Below, one piece after another: positions 26,349 to 34,155 of a DNA stretch of 64,000 bases. The DNA is from Marinifilum caeruleilacunae. GTDB lineage: Bacteria; Bacteroidota; Bacteroidia; Bacteroidales; Marinifilaceae. Numbering within the stretch: position 1 is the stretch's first letter; the number at the start of each line of letters is the position of its first letter. The DNA lies in contig NZ_RZNH01000008.1 of the NCBI RefSeq assembly GCF_013141825.1, positions 1,000-64,999 of the forward strand, read 5' to 3'. The position numbers and the translations under genes were made by a program. The notes beneath the pieces are model-generated. The model made no database searches and had not been told where the DNA came from. It saw only the letters and a list, made by a program, of their open reading frames with translations.

Positions 26349-26672
26349 TTCCATTGACTCTTTCAGCAACCGCATTTGTATATTGGTCATAACTTTCAGT
26401 CATCGAACAAAGAACCCGAGATTTTTGGAGTCTCTTTTGATAATCATGACAACAATATTGTATTCCTCTGTCAGAATGATGAATCAACTGTTTGTCTTTG
26501 TATTTTCTGTTTTTCAAAGCCATATTTAAGGCCTTAATGCTAGCTGAAGCATTCAGATTATCTGTCAGATTTATTTCCTGTCAGTTCGCTTAGGTTTGAT
26601 GAAAAAACCAGAAGTAAAACCCAATTGTATGGGCAATTCCTGCGAAGCATAAACAAAGAAATTCATATACCC

Positions 26673-26706
26673 AAAAGCCAGCTTATTTAATGAGTTGGCT
26701 TTTTTT
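26673..26706 (+). terminator. Terminator-like hairpin before prsW
   Basis: AAAAGCCA (26673-26680) pairs with TGGCTTTT (26696-26703) and is followed by T's. No rightward gene lies directly before it, so it may be a relic of the mobile element or end read-through transcripts. Confidence 0.55.
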
Positions 26707-26753
26707 ATTGTCATTTCTACAATAAATTCTATTACAAATCACATTTTCACATT

Positions 26754-26782
26754 TTGTTTACCAAAAGGTTTTTCTAAATTTG
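26754..26782 (+). promoter_or_regulatory. prsW promoter (TTG-N18-TAAATTTG)
   Basis: TTG at 26754-26756 and TAAATTTG at 26775-26782 are separated by 18 bases. The predicted start of transcription is about 20 bases ahead of the ATG at 26811. Confidence 0.5.
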
Positions 26783-26810
26783 ATTTCTTCACCAGAACAA
26801 TACACAAAAC

Positions 26811-27485
26811 ATGAATCTTCTACTTATTTCTGTAGCTCCAATCGTAATTATCTTATTCTACGTTTACTATCGCGATAAATACGAAAAAGAGCCCATTTCC
26901 TTATTGGCGAAAGGACTATTTGCAGGTATGATTATCACCATTCCTGTGATATTTGCCGAGCAAGCCGTAGCATCTGCACTTCCCTACATTTTTACCGGGA
27001 AAATAGGGCATGCATTTGGCAATGCTTTTTTGGTAGCAGCCATGTGCGAAGAAGCGTTTAAACTATTGGCTGTATATATTTTAGTGTGGAAAAATCCGAA
27101 TTTTAACGAGCGTTTCGATGGCATCGTGTATGCCGTTTTTGTATCGCTGGGTTTTGCGCTGGTAGAAAATATCCTTTATGTATTTTCCAACGGAATGAGT
27201 ACAGGAATTGCAAGAGCATTCACCGCTGTTCCGGCACATGCCATGTTCGGAATCATGATGGGTTATTACCTCGGATTGGCAAAATTTTCAAAACAAAACA
27301 GTAGTTCGCTTTTCATTATGGCCTTCTTTATTCCATTCCTGTTTCATGGAATCTACGATTTTATCCTCATGGTACAAATCAACTGGGTACTCATCTTTTT
27401 CTTCCCATTCCTGATTTTCCTGATGTATAAAACCAATGGAAAAATGACAGAGTTGAATAAAAAATCCATTTTTAGATTCAGATAG
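26811..27485 (+). CDS. prsW: PrsW-family intramembrane protease
   Basis: The 224-residue protein has seven to eight membrane helices and the PrsW signature: MCEEAFKLLAVYILV with the EExxK motif near residues 82-96, FDGIVYAVFVSLGFALVENILY near 103-124, and HAMFGIMMGYYLGLA near 143. In Bacillus subtilis PrsW cleaves the anti-sigma factor RsiW. In Bacteroidota it may release other membrane-bound regulators; no anti-sigma gene lies beside it. A consensus promoter is present, so it is probably expressed alone. It converges on the YihY gene with only a 31-bp gap. Confidence 0.85.
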   Translation: MNLLLISVAPIVIILFYVYYRDKYEKEPISLLAKGLFAGMIITIPVIFAEQAVASALPYIFTGKIGHAFGNAFLVAAMCEEAFKLLAVYILVWKNPNFNERFDGIVYAVFVSLGFALVENILYVFSNGMSTGIARAFTAVPAHAMFGIMMGYYLGLAKFSKQNSSSLFIMAFFIPFLFHGIYDFILMVQINWVLIFFFPFLIFLMYKTNGKMTELNKKSIFRFR

Positions 27486-27495
27486 GTAAAAATGT

Positions 27496-27534
27496 GTTGA
27501 ACTTGAAAGAAAAACTTTAATCTTCGAGTTCAAC
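27496..27534. terminator. Hairpin between convergent genes
   Basis: GTTGAACTTGAA (27496-27507) and TTCGAGTTCAAC (27523-27534) pair with one wobble around 15 bases. The right arm lies within the YihY gene's last codons. No long T tract follows, so termination is likely but unproven. Confidence 0.4.
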
Positions 27535-28383
27535 ATGCTTAATGCTTATTGCATTGCTGTTGGCCTTAATTTCGTAGCCCAATCGACTACTGACAACTGA
27601 AACAAACGAGGCACCAAGAAAAAGGATTTGAGATGTATAATACACCCAAAGCATTAATATTGCAATTGCACTGGCCGAACCAAAAGTGGTGGAAATATGG
27701 CTGTGACTGATATAAAGTCCGATTCCTGCCTTTCCGAAAGTAAACAACAGTGAAGTAAACAAACCTCCAAGCGCAACTGCTTTCCAGTGTATTTTTGAAT
27801 CGCCCAGAAATTGAAACATGATGGCAAAAACAATACTAAATACCACAACTGAAACCAGGTGTTCGTACAGGTATAAAAACCGATACGATTGCTGCAAATT
27901 GCTGGCATGATTCACTAAAAATCCATTTATGCTAAGGCTGATTAAAATCAGAAAAAAGAGTCCGATTAAGATTGTAAAAGATGCAAAATGCATTCTAATA
28001 TAATTCAGGATGCTACTCTTTGGTTTTGACTTGAGATTCCAAATATCATTAAAAGCATTATGAACTTGAGTAAACATTCCCGAAGCACTTAATGCCAAGG
28101 TAGCAAACCCTATGCAGGTTGTTAGAATGTTGTTATGATTAACATGCTGATTTTTAATGAGATTCTGTATTTGAATAGAGGCATCTTTTCCCAATACATC
28201 TTTTAACTGGGCATAAATTTCACCCGAAACGGCCTGCTCTCCAAAAAACAATCCCAATACCGAAATCAAAATCACGATCATAGGTAACAAGGAAAATACC
28301 GCATAATAAGCTAAAGCTGCTCCTTTTTGAAATGTATTGCTTTCCAGAAAATGGTTAAAAACTTCCTTTATAAATCTTATCAT
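27517..28383 (-). CDS. YihY/BrkB-family inner-membrane protein
   Basis: The 288-residue protein has six membrane helices and the family landmarks GAALAYYAVFSLLPMIVIL (about residues 21-39), a segment with NDIWNLKSKPKS near 115, and WVYYTSQILFLGASF near 246. The family was once called ribonuclease BN by mistake; current evidence supports a transporter-like or envelope role with no known substrate. The start at 28383 is preceded by no clear ribosome site, as usual here. Confidence 0.85.
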   Translation of the reverse strand: MIRFIKEVFNHFLESNTFQKGAALAYYAVFSLLPMIVILISVLGLFFGEQAVSGEIYAQLKDVLGKDASIQIQNLIKNQHVNHNNILTTCIGFATLALSASGMFTQVHNAFNDIWNLKSKPKSSILNYIRMHFASFTILIGLFFLILISLSINGFLVNHASNLQQSYRFLYLYEHLVSVVVFSIVFAIMFQFLGDSKIHWKAVALGGLFTSLLFTFGKAGIGLYISHSHISTTFGSASAIAILMLWVYYTSQILFLGASFVSVVSSRLGYEIKANSNAISIKHVELED

Positions 28384-28595
28384 AAACCAATTGAGTTAAA
28401 CATGATGTGACAAATTGAAATTGTCGGACAAATTAAACTCTTTTTTGGGAGGATACTATATTTATGGATTGCTTTTTACCAAACTGCGGTCTGATCTCAA
28501 TCCAAAATGACTTACTCACAAAACTCCATTCTATTAATATTCAGCATAATTACAAAATAAATACCCCTATAAATGGCAAAAACATCATTAAAGAA

Positions 28596-28954
28596 TCATG
28601 TCCATAAAAAAGATACGGTCGCTACCCTTACATGTTTTCCTCCACTCAGCTTCGATTCGTCAATTTCAAAAGATCCTCTCAACCATAAATACATGTCCCT
28701 GCCATGAATAACTAAACTGTAGATTTTAAAGCCATTATCAACCAATGAAAAAATCAAGGGGATCATCAATCCCCAACACACAATTAAGGGAAAATTCGCT
28801 CTGCCATTTACAAGATATAATAGCAAAAAACTCCAAATACAATGTACCACCTATATTCGCTTTTGGCCCATCTCGTCTTTCTATTGTACAGAAGAATATA
28901 ATTCAGAATTAGTGGTGATATAACGGCAAGCAACTGCAATTCGTCACCTGACAT
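28596..28954 (-). pseudogene. Small membrane protein gene split by a homopolymer frameshift
   Basis: An ATG at 28954 opens a 48-codon frame (MSGDELQLLAVISPLILNY to YIVFGVF), ending in TAA at 28808. A second frame, 28596-28850, continues with a hydrophobic start (LLLYLVNG), a helix (IVCWGLMIPLIFS) and SFEIDESKLSGGKH. One extra T in the run of six (plus strand A's at 28825-28830) would join them into one 119-residue, three-helix protein. I do not recognise the family. It could be a true inactivation, slippage, or a sequence error. The 3' half alone would need a GTG start. Confidence 0.5.
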
Positions 28955-28966
28955 ATTCAAATAAAA

Positions 28967-29731
28967 CTAATAAACATTTCCATACTGCATACTAAAACTC
29001 ATTGGAATGTAATATTGAACATCGACAGCTTTTCCATTTTGCGTTCCTGCTTGCCATTGGGGCATTCCTTTTACCATCCTGATTAATTCTTTGTCAAATT
29101 CTACCAATCCGCTCGACTTGGCTATAACAGGATTTGTTACCACGCCATTTTTAGTAATGGTAAATTGAATTACTGCCTCTAGCTTTAATCCCCTTAAATA
29201 GCATTTGTATGGAAATATTGTATAATCGATAAGGTAATTCCTTAAGGCAATTTGACCACCAGGAAATTCAGGCAGTTTTTCTGTAGTAAGTTCGCTCTCA
29301 CTCTCATTTATTTCAGAATTTAAATGACTTGCAACAGTATCGGTAGCGTACTGTAGCTTGAAGTTGTAATCCAATTCTGCATATTCTACCTGGTGGTAAT
29401 TCTTAACGATCCAGGTTCCCACCTGTTCACCTCCATCGTAATGTCCTTTCATGATTTCATTACCAGCATCATCAAAATATTGCATTGCCCCATGTTCAAT
29501 CAAAGAATCCGACAATCGATAATACCCCCTGGAAATAAGTTTTTTCCCCTTTCGAAGATAATCTTCAATTAAAAAAGTTGAATCGTTAACAGTTTCTATT
29601 TCCCGGTAATATTTGCCTTTGTTTTTAGAGATTTCTTTCCAGTTCGACTTGTAATATTTTACTGTTTTGTCTTGGGTAAATCCCGTATTCGATATCAGTA
29701 TGATAAGGCTTAGAATCACAATTTTTTTCAT
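28967..29731 (-). CDS. TonB C-terminal domain protein
   Basis: The 254-residue protein has a signal peptide (MKKIVILSLIILISNTGF). It then has a short repeat-like middle region with a MORN-like GYYRLSD / MKGHYDGGEQVGTWIVKN segment (about residues 65-115), and a TonB-C domain at about 165-250 (LPEFPGGQIALRNYL, VIQFTITKNGVVTNPVIAKSSG, MPQWQAGTQNGKAVDV). TonB-C normally contacts outer-membrane receptors. The absence of an N-terminal membrane anchor and proline-rich spacer means it is probably periplasmic rather than a classical TonB. Upstream of it on the minus strand is a 320-bp gap. Confidence 0.75.
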   Translation of the reverse strand: MKKIVILSLIILISNTGFTQDKTVKYYKSNWKEISKNKGKYYREIETVNDSTFLIEDYLRKGKKLISRGYYRLSDSLIEHGAMQYFDDAGNEIMKGHYDGGEQVGTWIVKNYHQVEYAELDYNFKLQYATDTVASHLNSEINESESELTTEKLPEFPGGQIALRNYLIDYTIFPYKCYLRGLKLEAVIQFTITKNGVVTNPVIAKSSGLVEFDKELIRMVKGMPQWQAGTQNGKAVDVQYYIPMSFSMQYGNVY

Positions 29732-30051
29732 AAGGTTTTTTAATGGGTTAAACAGAATAATCGTTTATGTTTTTATTCCATATAAGCTATGAAAATACAA
29801 AACTATTGTTCCCAGGCAAAGCAATGATAAAATTTTTAAGAATACTTACACCCTAACAAAACAAAAGACTATAAAGTCTTATTTTCAGGCTTTTAATAAA
29901 AAAAGATTACACTCGACAACAAATCGATTTTGGCCCAATGTTTGTACGCTATATGATATTACAATATCATTTATATTGTAATATTTTTATTTAACTAAAA
30001 TATTTTTAAATTCGTAATTACAAAACCTACACCTAAGCAAACACACTTAAA
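29732..30051. other. Divergent intergenic region with AT-rich inverted repeat
   Basis: About 320 AT-rich bases lie between the TonB-C gene and a small lipoprotein gene. It has no ORF of note. The main structure is the 12-bp inverted repeat at 29956-29984. Confidence 0.5.
29956..29984. promoter_or_regulatory. 12-bp perfect inverted repeat, candidate operator
   Basis: ATATTACAATAT (29956-29967) and ATATTGTAATAT (29973-29984) are perfect arms with a 5-base spacer, followed by TTTTTAT. It is 68 bp ahead of the lipoprotein ATG. The ATTACAAT/ATTGTAAT half-sites resemble Rex- or Fur-like operators in general shape only; a terminator is also possible. Confidence 0.45.
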
Positions 30052-30432
30052 ATGAAAACATTTAAAACAATTCTAATGATGATGTTATTGGCTACAGTAA
30101 CATTAAGTTCCTGCGACAATGAAGATACAGATCTAACAGGTGACGTAATCATCCAAACCTATGGCGAATCTTATTCCGGAGGATCATTTGATATCTATAC
30201 TGAAGTATCGGCCCTTGCTGATGGATCAAGCTCTACGGTCTCATATCCCATACCTGTTCGGGAAGGCTATCTTAGCGCAGAAGCATTTGTAGATGATTTA
30301 AATCACGGCACCTATTATTTGGTAATTTATCGAAAAGATAGCTATAATGGCAGGTCTGTTGCCTTTCAGGTTACCGGAGGTCAAACTACAACTATTATTG
30401 TTAGTAGTTCCAGCATCGATATTGAATATTAA
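30052..30432 (+). CDS. Small lipoprotein of unknown function
   Basis: The 126-residue protein has a lipoprotein signal peptide: MKTFKTILMMMLLATVTLSSC, with the lipobox Cys near residue 21, followed by acidic DNEDTDLTGDV. The acidic +2 region is the pattern that in Bacteroidota can direct lipoproteins to the surface. The mature part is Ser/Gly/Tyr-rich beta-strand sequence (GESYSGGSFDIYTEVS, VTGGQTTTIIVSSSS), like a single small Ig-like domain. It is not assignable to a family by eye. A terminator follows. Confidence 0.65.
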   Translation: MKTFKTILMMMLLATVTLSSCDNEDTDLTGDVIIQTYGESYSGGSFDIYTEVSALADGSSSTVSYPIPVREGYLSAEAFVDDLNHGTYYLVIYRKDSYNGRSVAFQVTGGQTTTIIVSSSSIDIEY

Positions 30433-30456
30433 AACTTTCTTTTACTCCATAGATTG

Positions 30457-30498
30457 AAAACACCTGTGCTGCCTATCGGCTAATAGCAGGTGTTTTTT
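30457..30498 (+). terminator. Terminator after the small lipoprotein
   Basis: AAAACACCTG (30457-30466) pairs with CAGGTGTTTT (30487-30496), followed by T. It is 25 bp past the stop. Confidence 0.75.
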
Positions 30499-30538
30499 AA
30501 TTCCATTTTTAAGACAAAACTTATAAAATACTAAACCA

Positions 30539-30985
30539 TTGAATTCACAACAAAAAGCGCTTCTCGCAATCTCATTTTTGGGATTATTCTTTTCTAGTAT
30601 GTTAGGCATTAAATTTAGTCTAGCATCTCATTTCGAATTTGTCGATTATTGGTTTAAACTGATTCCACTACCAATTATTGATATTTCAGGCATTTCAGAC
30701 GAAGTTTATCCCGACACAAAAATGATTGGTTATTCAATCTATCTGCTAAGCAGCTTTATTCTTTTTTTTAAATTAAAAACCGATAGAATTTTATTATCGG
30801 CCTTACTCATTTTTTTTAGCATTTCAGCATTCGCCATCACTTTTGAGGTTTATTCTATTTTCCAATACATCAATTCCAGCTACGAAGGTCAAACATTATA
30901 CATTGGTCCCTTCCTATTCCTATTCAATTTTGCAATTATAAGAAGCTATCCAAAGCGCCTTGAATTGAAAAAATACGCATTGTAA
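30539..30985 (+). CDS. Small multi-helix membrane protein, unknown function
   Basis: The 148-residue frame begins with TTG at 30539 (MNSQQKALLAISFLGLFF), the only start that keeps the first helix; the ATG at 30599 (MLGIKFS) would cut it. Four hydrophobic segments are visible (about residues 8-24, 62-80, 85-110, 122-137) with a short basic tail (YPKRLELKKYAL). No motif is recognised. Terminators bracket it on both sides, so it seems to be its own unit. The TTG start and lack of neighbours lower confidence. Confidence 0.5.
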   Translation: MNSQQKALLAISFLGLFFSSMLGIKFSLASHFEFVDYWFKLIPLPIIDISGISDEVYPDTKMIGYSIYLLSSFILFFKLKTDRILLSALLIFFSISAFAITFEVYSIFQYINSSYEGQTLYIGPFLFLFNFAIIRSYPKRLELKKYAL

Positions 30986-31052
30986 AATTTGAACGAATAC
31001 AAAGGCATTAGCATCCTAAGCATAAAACTTCTCATATCATTTATATAAAGGC

Positions 31053-31086
31053 AAAGCTGAATCATTTTTTTTGATTCGGCTTTTTT
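31053..31086 (+). terminator. Terminator before the ars operon
   Basis: AAAGCTGAATCA (31053-31064) pairs with TGATTCGGCTTT (31072-31083), one wobble, followed by T's. It ends transcription of the 30539 gene. Confidence 0.75.
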
Positions 31087-31193
31087 ATCCCTCTACAATC
31101 CTTATAAAAAAGGGCTTTTATCAATTTCCACCTTAGCAGATAATACAATTATTCCATCAATCGTTTGGAGAATTAAAAAATAGTCCGCACCTT

Positions 31194-31222
31194 CGTTTCG
31201 TAATTTTACGAAATACGAAACG
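31194..31222. promoter_or_regulatory. Nested inverted repeat, probable ArsR operator
   Basis: TTTCGTA (31196-31202) and TACGAAA (31207-31213) are arms around 4 bases; a wider pair CGTTTCGTA (31194-31202) and TACGAAACG (31214-31222) overlaps it. The site ends one base before the arsR start codon, so binding would block transcription or translation start. It fits an ArsR-family autoregulatory operator. Confidence 0.6.
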
Positions 31223-31223
31223 C

Positions 31224-31523
31224 ATGGAAGAAGTAAAAGAATTTTATTCCGTTGAAGAGAAAAAACTAGCCAGGTATGCCAAGGCCTTGTCGCATCCTGT
31301 GCGTGTTTACATCTGCGATATTTTATCGAAACAAGCTTGTTGCTACAGTGGCGATCTGGCCGAAGAAGTACCCATTGCCCGATCAACCTTGTCGCAACAT
31401 TTGAAAGAATTAAAAAACTCAGGTTTGGTTCAAGGAGAAATTAATCCTCCAAAAATTAAATACTGCTTAAACAAAGAAAACTGGGCCGAGGCTCAGCAGT
31501 TATTCAAGGAATTTTTCAAATAA
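31224..31523 (+). CDS. arsR: ArsR-family transcriptional repressor
   Basis: The 99-residue winged-helix protein has the ArsR fold: YAKALSHPVRVYICDIL (about residues 14-30), the recognition helix SGDLAEEVPIARSTLSQHL (about 36-54) and wing GLVQGEINPPKIKYCL. The classical ELCVCDL metal motif is absent; a Cys pair in KQACCYSG near residues 32-33 is a likely arsenite-binding site, as in the Cys-pair subset of the family (inference). It heads the ars operon and has an inverted repeat ending at its own ATG, which suggests autorepression relieved by As(III) or an organoarsenical. Confidence 0.88.
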   Translation: MEEVKEFYSVEEKKLARYAKALSHPVRVYICDILSKQACCYSGDLAEEVPIARSTLSQHLKELKNSGLVQGEINPPKIKYCLNKENWAEAQQLFKEFFK

Positions 31524-31611
31524 TTTCCGATTTGTAAACGTCAAAACCTAAACAAAGGTGTTTTCATATCAGGATCAGATATTAAAGCTATTAACAACAA
31601 AAAAAATTAAG

Positions 31612-31848
31612 ATGGACATTAAAGTATTAGGACCAGGATGCAAGAAATGTAACACGCTTGCCGAAGCAACAAACAAAGCTCTAAACGAATTATCGATGGA
31701 TGCGAATGTTGAGAAAATCGATGATATGGTTAAAATTTTATCATACGGTGTAATGTCAACACCTGCTTTGGTTATCAACGAAAAAGTCGTAGTAAGCGGC
31801 AAATTTCCTTCTGTTTCAGAAATCAAGGAATTTATAGAGAAAGCATAA
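31612..31848 (+). CDS. arsE: Small thioredoxin-fold protein, ArsE-like
   Basis: The 78-residue redox protein has MDIKVLGPGCKKCNTLAE with a CxxC active site at residues 10-13, the cis-Pro segment VMSTPALVINEKVVVSG, and a C-terminal helix. I choose the ATG at 31612; the frame open to 31558 adds unlike sequence. Its position just upstream of ArsF and ArsG matches the arsEFG systems described in Shewanella, where these genes confer resistance to aromatic arsenicals. The symbol rests on context and size; the enzymatic role is not proven. Confidence 0.75.
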   Translation: MDIKVLGPGCKKCNTLAEATNKALNELSMDANVEKIDDMVKILSYGVMSTPALVINEKVVVSGKFPSVSEIKEFIEKA

Positions 31849-31880
31849 GAGAGTTTCACACAATACTAAAACTTAAAACA

Positions 31881-32348
31881 ATGAAACAAATTATAACATT
31901 CGGCTTTTTAGCATTAGCACTAAGTTTAGGTGCTTGCCAATCGAAAACTCAAAAAGAAACCGCTAAAGCCGAACAAGAAACTGCATGCAAGGGCGATTGC
32001 ACCAAATGTGAAAAATCGGCAGAACATAAGGTATCAGCTACAACAGCTGAAGCTGGAGTATATTATTTCCATGGCGACAGAAAATGTAAAACCTGTAAAG
32101 CCGTTGGTGCAAAGGCTAAAGAAGTAGCTACTAATTTGAATGCTAATTTCTTCGATATCAATTTTGACCAGGAAGAAAACAAAGAGTTGGCAAAAACTTT
32201 CCAGGCAAGTAGCTCTGGCTTATACATTAAAAGTGCTAAATCAGGGAAAATTCAGGATTTAACAACTTTTGCCTTTCGCAATACCATTAACGATACTCCT
32301 GCTTATATCGAAAAACTGGAAACAGTAATCAAAGCAGAGTTACAATAA
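31881..32348 (+). CDS. arsF: ArsF-like periplasmic thioredoxin-fold lipoprotein
   Basis: The 155-residue protein has a lipoprotein signal peptide (TFGFLALALSLGAC, Cys near residue 19). A Cys-rich acidic linker follows (ETACKGDCTKCEK near 34-46), then a thioredoxin-like domain with CKTCK near residues 70-74. ArsF was named as a partner of ArsE and ArsG in aromatic arsenical resistance. The extra CxxxCxxC linker may bind metalloid or relay electrons (inference). It follows ArsE by 32 bp and precedes ArsG by 7 bp. Confidence 0.8.
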   Translation: MKQIITFGFLALALSLGACQSKTQKETAKAEQETACKGDCTKCEKSAEHKVSATTAEAGVYYFHGDRKCKTCKAVGAKAKEVATNLNANFFDINFDQEENKELAKTFQASSSGLYIKSAKSGKIQDLTTFAFRNTINDTPAYIEKLETVIKAELQ

Positions 32349-32355
32349 GATTGCG

Positions 32356-33060
32356 ATGGAATATTTAGATCAATTACTATCGCAAAGTAGTTTTCCAATC
32401 TTAACTGCCTTTTTACTGGGTATTATGACAGCGATTAGTCCCTGTCCACTGGCAACAAACATTACTGCCACTGCATATATCAGTAAAAACTTAAGCGACA
32501 AAAAGAGAATCTTTTTAAACGGATTGGTTTACACATTAGGCAGAGCAATAAGCTATACTGCACTGGGTGTTATCTTGTTTTTTGGTGCCAGCAAATTCGA
32601 TATTTCGAGCTTTTTCAACACCTACGGAGAAAGACTATTAGGACCTTTGTTAATTGTTATCGGCATATTTATGCTCGATATTATCTCTTTTAACTTTCCT
32701 GGGGTTAGCTCGATTACCGACAAGCTGAATGGCGAAAAAATGAAAGGAAAATATTGGGGAGCTTTACTTATGGGTATGATATTCGCCCTGGCTTTCTGTC
32801 CGTACAGTGGGGTTTTATATTTTGGCATGCTGATTCCCTTAACCGTTTCGCAAGCCGATGGCTTATTTCTTCCAATTGTTTTCGCAATTGCAACCGGATT
32901 GCCTGTTATCATTATTGCTTATTTACTGGCCTTTACTTTATCGGGCGTAGGTAGTTTTTACAACAAAATTAAAAGTTTCGAATATTGGTTTAGAAAAGTG
33001 GCTGCTGTAATCTTTATCATAGCAGGGATTTATTTCACCTACATTTTCTTTATTCAATAA
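32356..33060 (+). CDS. arsG: ArsG-like CcdA-family membrane transporter
   Basis: The 234-residue protein has six membrane helices of the CcdA/DsbD-beta type. Key motifs are TAISPCPLATNITATAYI near residue 25 and LAFCPYSGVLYFGMLIP near 146, each with one Cys as in electron-carrying CcdA. ArsG is proposed to export reduced aromatic arsenicals; by family, thiol electron transfer to ArsE/ArsF is the alternative. It is 7 bp after arsF and 25 bp before the permease, so all are one transcript. The gene is normal in length. Confidence 0.8.
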   Translation: MEYLDQLLSQSSFPILTAFLLGIMTAISPCPLATNITATAYISKNLSDKKRIFLNGLVYTLGRAISYTALGVILFFGASKFDISSFFNTYGERLLGPLLIVIGIFMLDIISFNFPGVSSITDKLNGEKMKGKYWGALLMGMIFALAFCPYSGVLYFGMLIPLTVSQADGLFLPIVFAIATGLPVIIIAYLLAFTLSGVGSFYNKIKSFEYWFRKVAAVIFIIAGIYFTYIFFIQ

Positions 33061-33085
33061 AGCGATATTAGATTTTTAGATTATC

Positions 33086-34123
33086 ATGATCAAATCAATA
33101 CAAATTACAAATAGAAAGCAGCTGATTCTGGTTTTACTTTCACTACCAGTTTGGTACATTCTATATGTAAATCTTCAAAACATTTCAGATTTTTTAATCG
33201 ATACTGTTTTTGGAATGAAAGCAGGAACTCACCTTGCAGAAACCATTCGTTTCTTTATTTTCGAAGTTCCTAAAGTTCTTCTACTGCTGGTTTTAATCAT
33301 TTTTGGAGTTGGAATCATCAGGAGCTATTTCTCTCCTGAAAAAACCAGGAAAGCACTTGCCGGAAAATCAACATTCTTCGGGAATGTAATGGCGGCTTTG
33401 CTGGGTGTATTAACTCCCTTCTGTTCATGCTCGGCAATTCCTTTGTTTTTAGGATTTGTAGAGGCTGGCGTACCATTGGGTGTAACATTTAGTTTCCTGA
33501 TTGCTGCTCCAATGGTAAATGAAATTGCACTTATCATGCTGGTTGGTTTATTTGGTTGGAAAACAGCTATTATTTATACACTTACCGGTTTGTTAATTGC
33601 CATTGTTTCTGGTTGGCTAATCGGCGTTTTAAAACTTGAAAAATACGTACAAGAATGGGTTTTCCAGGTAAAAACAGGTCAAAGTGAAGAGGATGTTACC
33701 AAAATTTCGTTTTCGGAAAGAATCAAATCAGGAATTGATTCGGTAAAAGAAATCGTAGTAAAAATATGGCTTTACATTGTTATTGGTGTTGCCATCGGAG
33801 CTGGTGCTCATGGTTATGTTCCTGAAGATTTCATGGCAAATCTTATGGGTAAATCGGCCTGGTATTCGGTTCCTTTATCAATTGTAATTGGAATTCCAAT
33901 GTATTCAAATGCCGCAGGAATTATTCCAATTGTAAGTGTGCTAATCGAAAAAGGAGCCTCTTTAGGAACTGCTTTGGCATTCATGATGTCGGTAATTGGC
34001 TTATCATTGCCAGAGGTGATTATTCTGAAGAAAGTATTAAAAATGCCTTTGATATTAGCATTTGTTGGAATTGTTGCCGCTGGTATTCTTTGCGTCGGAT
34101 TTATTTTTAACTTTATCTACTAA
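33086..34123 (+). CDS. arsP: ArsP/DUF318-family organoarsenical permease
   Basis: The 345-residue protein has eight to ten membrane helices and the family motif GVLTPFCSCSAIPLFLGFVE near residues 107-126, with the paired Cys that binds trivalent methyl or aromatic arsenicals in ArsP. Other landmarks are AAPMVNEIALIMLVGLFGW near 150 and GIPMYSNAAGIIPIVSVL near 270. Related DUF318 permeases export Cu/Zn-type substrates, so the substrate rests on the ars context. It closes the arsR-E-F-G-P run; a DCC gene follows 32 bp later. Confidence 0.8.
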   Translation: MIKSIQITNRKQLILVLLSLPVWYILYVNLQNISDFLIDTVFGMKAGTHLAETIRFFIFEVPKVLLLLVLIIFGVGIIRSYFSPEKTRKALAGKSTFFGNVMAALLGVLTPFCSCSAIPLFLGFVEAGVPLGVTFSFLIAAPMVNEIALIMLVGLFGWKTAIIYTLTGLLIAIVSGWLIGVLKLEKYVQEWVFQVKTGQSEEDVTKISFSERIKSGIDSVKEIVVKIWLYIVIGVAIGAGAHGYVPEDFMANLMGKSAWYSVPLSIVIGIPMYSNAAGIIPIVSVLIEKGASLGTALAFMMSVIGLSLPEVIILKKVLKMPLILAFVGIVAAGILCVGFIFNFIY

Positions 34124-34155
34124 AGTGTAATATGTAAAAATAAAGTAAGAACAGA

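Larger units (their letters stand above)
26140..26580 (-). pseudogene. IS3-family transposase (OrfB) remnant
   Basis: The minus strand codes for the C-terminal part of an IS3-type DDE transposase: EINLTDNLNASAS, IKALNMALKNRKYKDK, then HHSDRGIQYCCHDYQ with the second catalytic Asp. DQYTNAVAERVNGIF follows with the catalytic Glu. A TAA at codon F+1 interrupts the frame. After it the same frame continues as QEFLLEYN and then YNEIRPHYSCDMLTLNQMH, the normal IS3 ending. The first catalytic Asp region and OrfA are missing and no terminal inverted repeats were found. It is a dead fragment. Confidence 0.8.
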
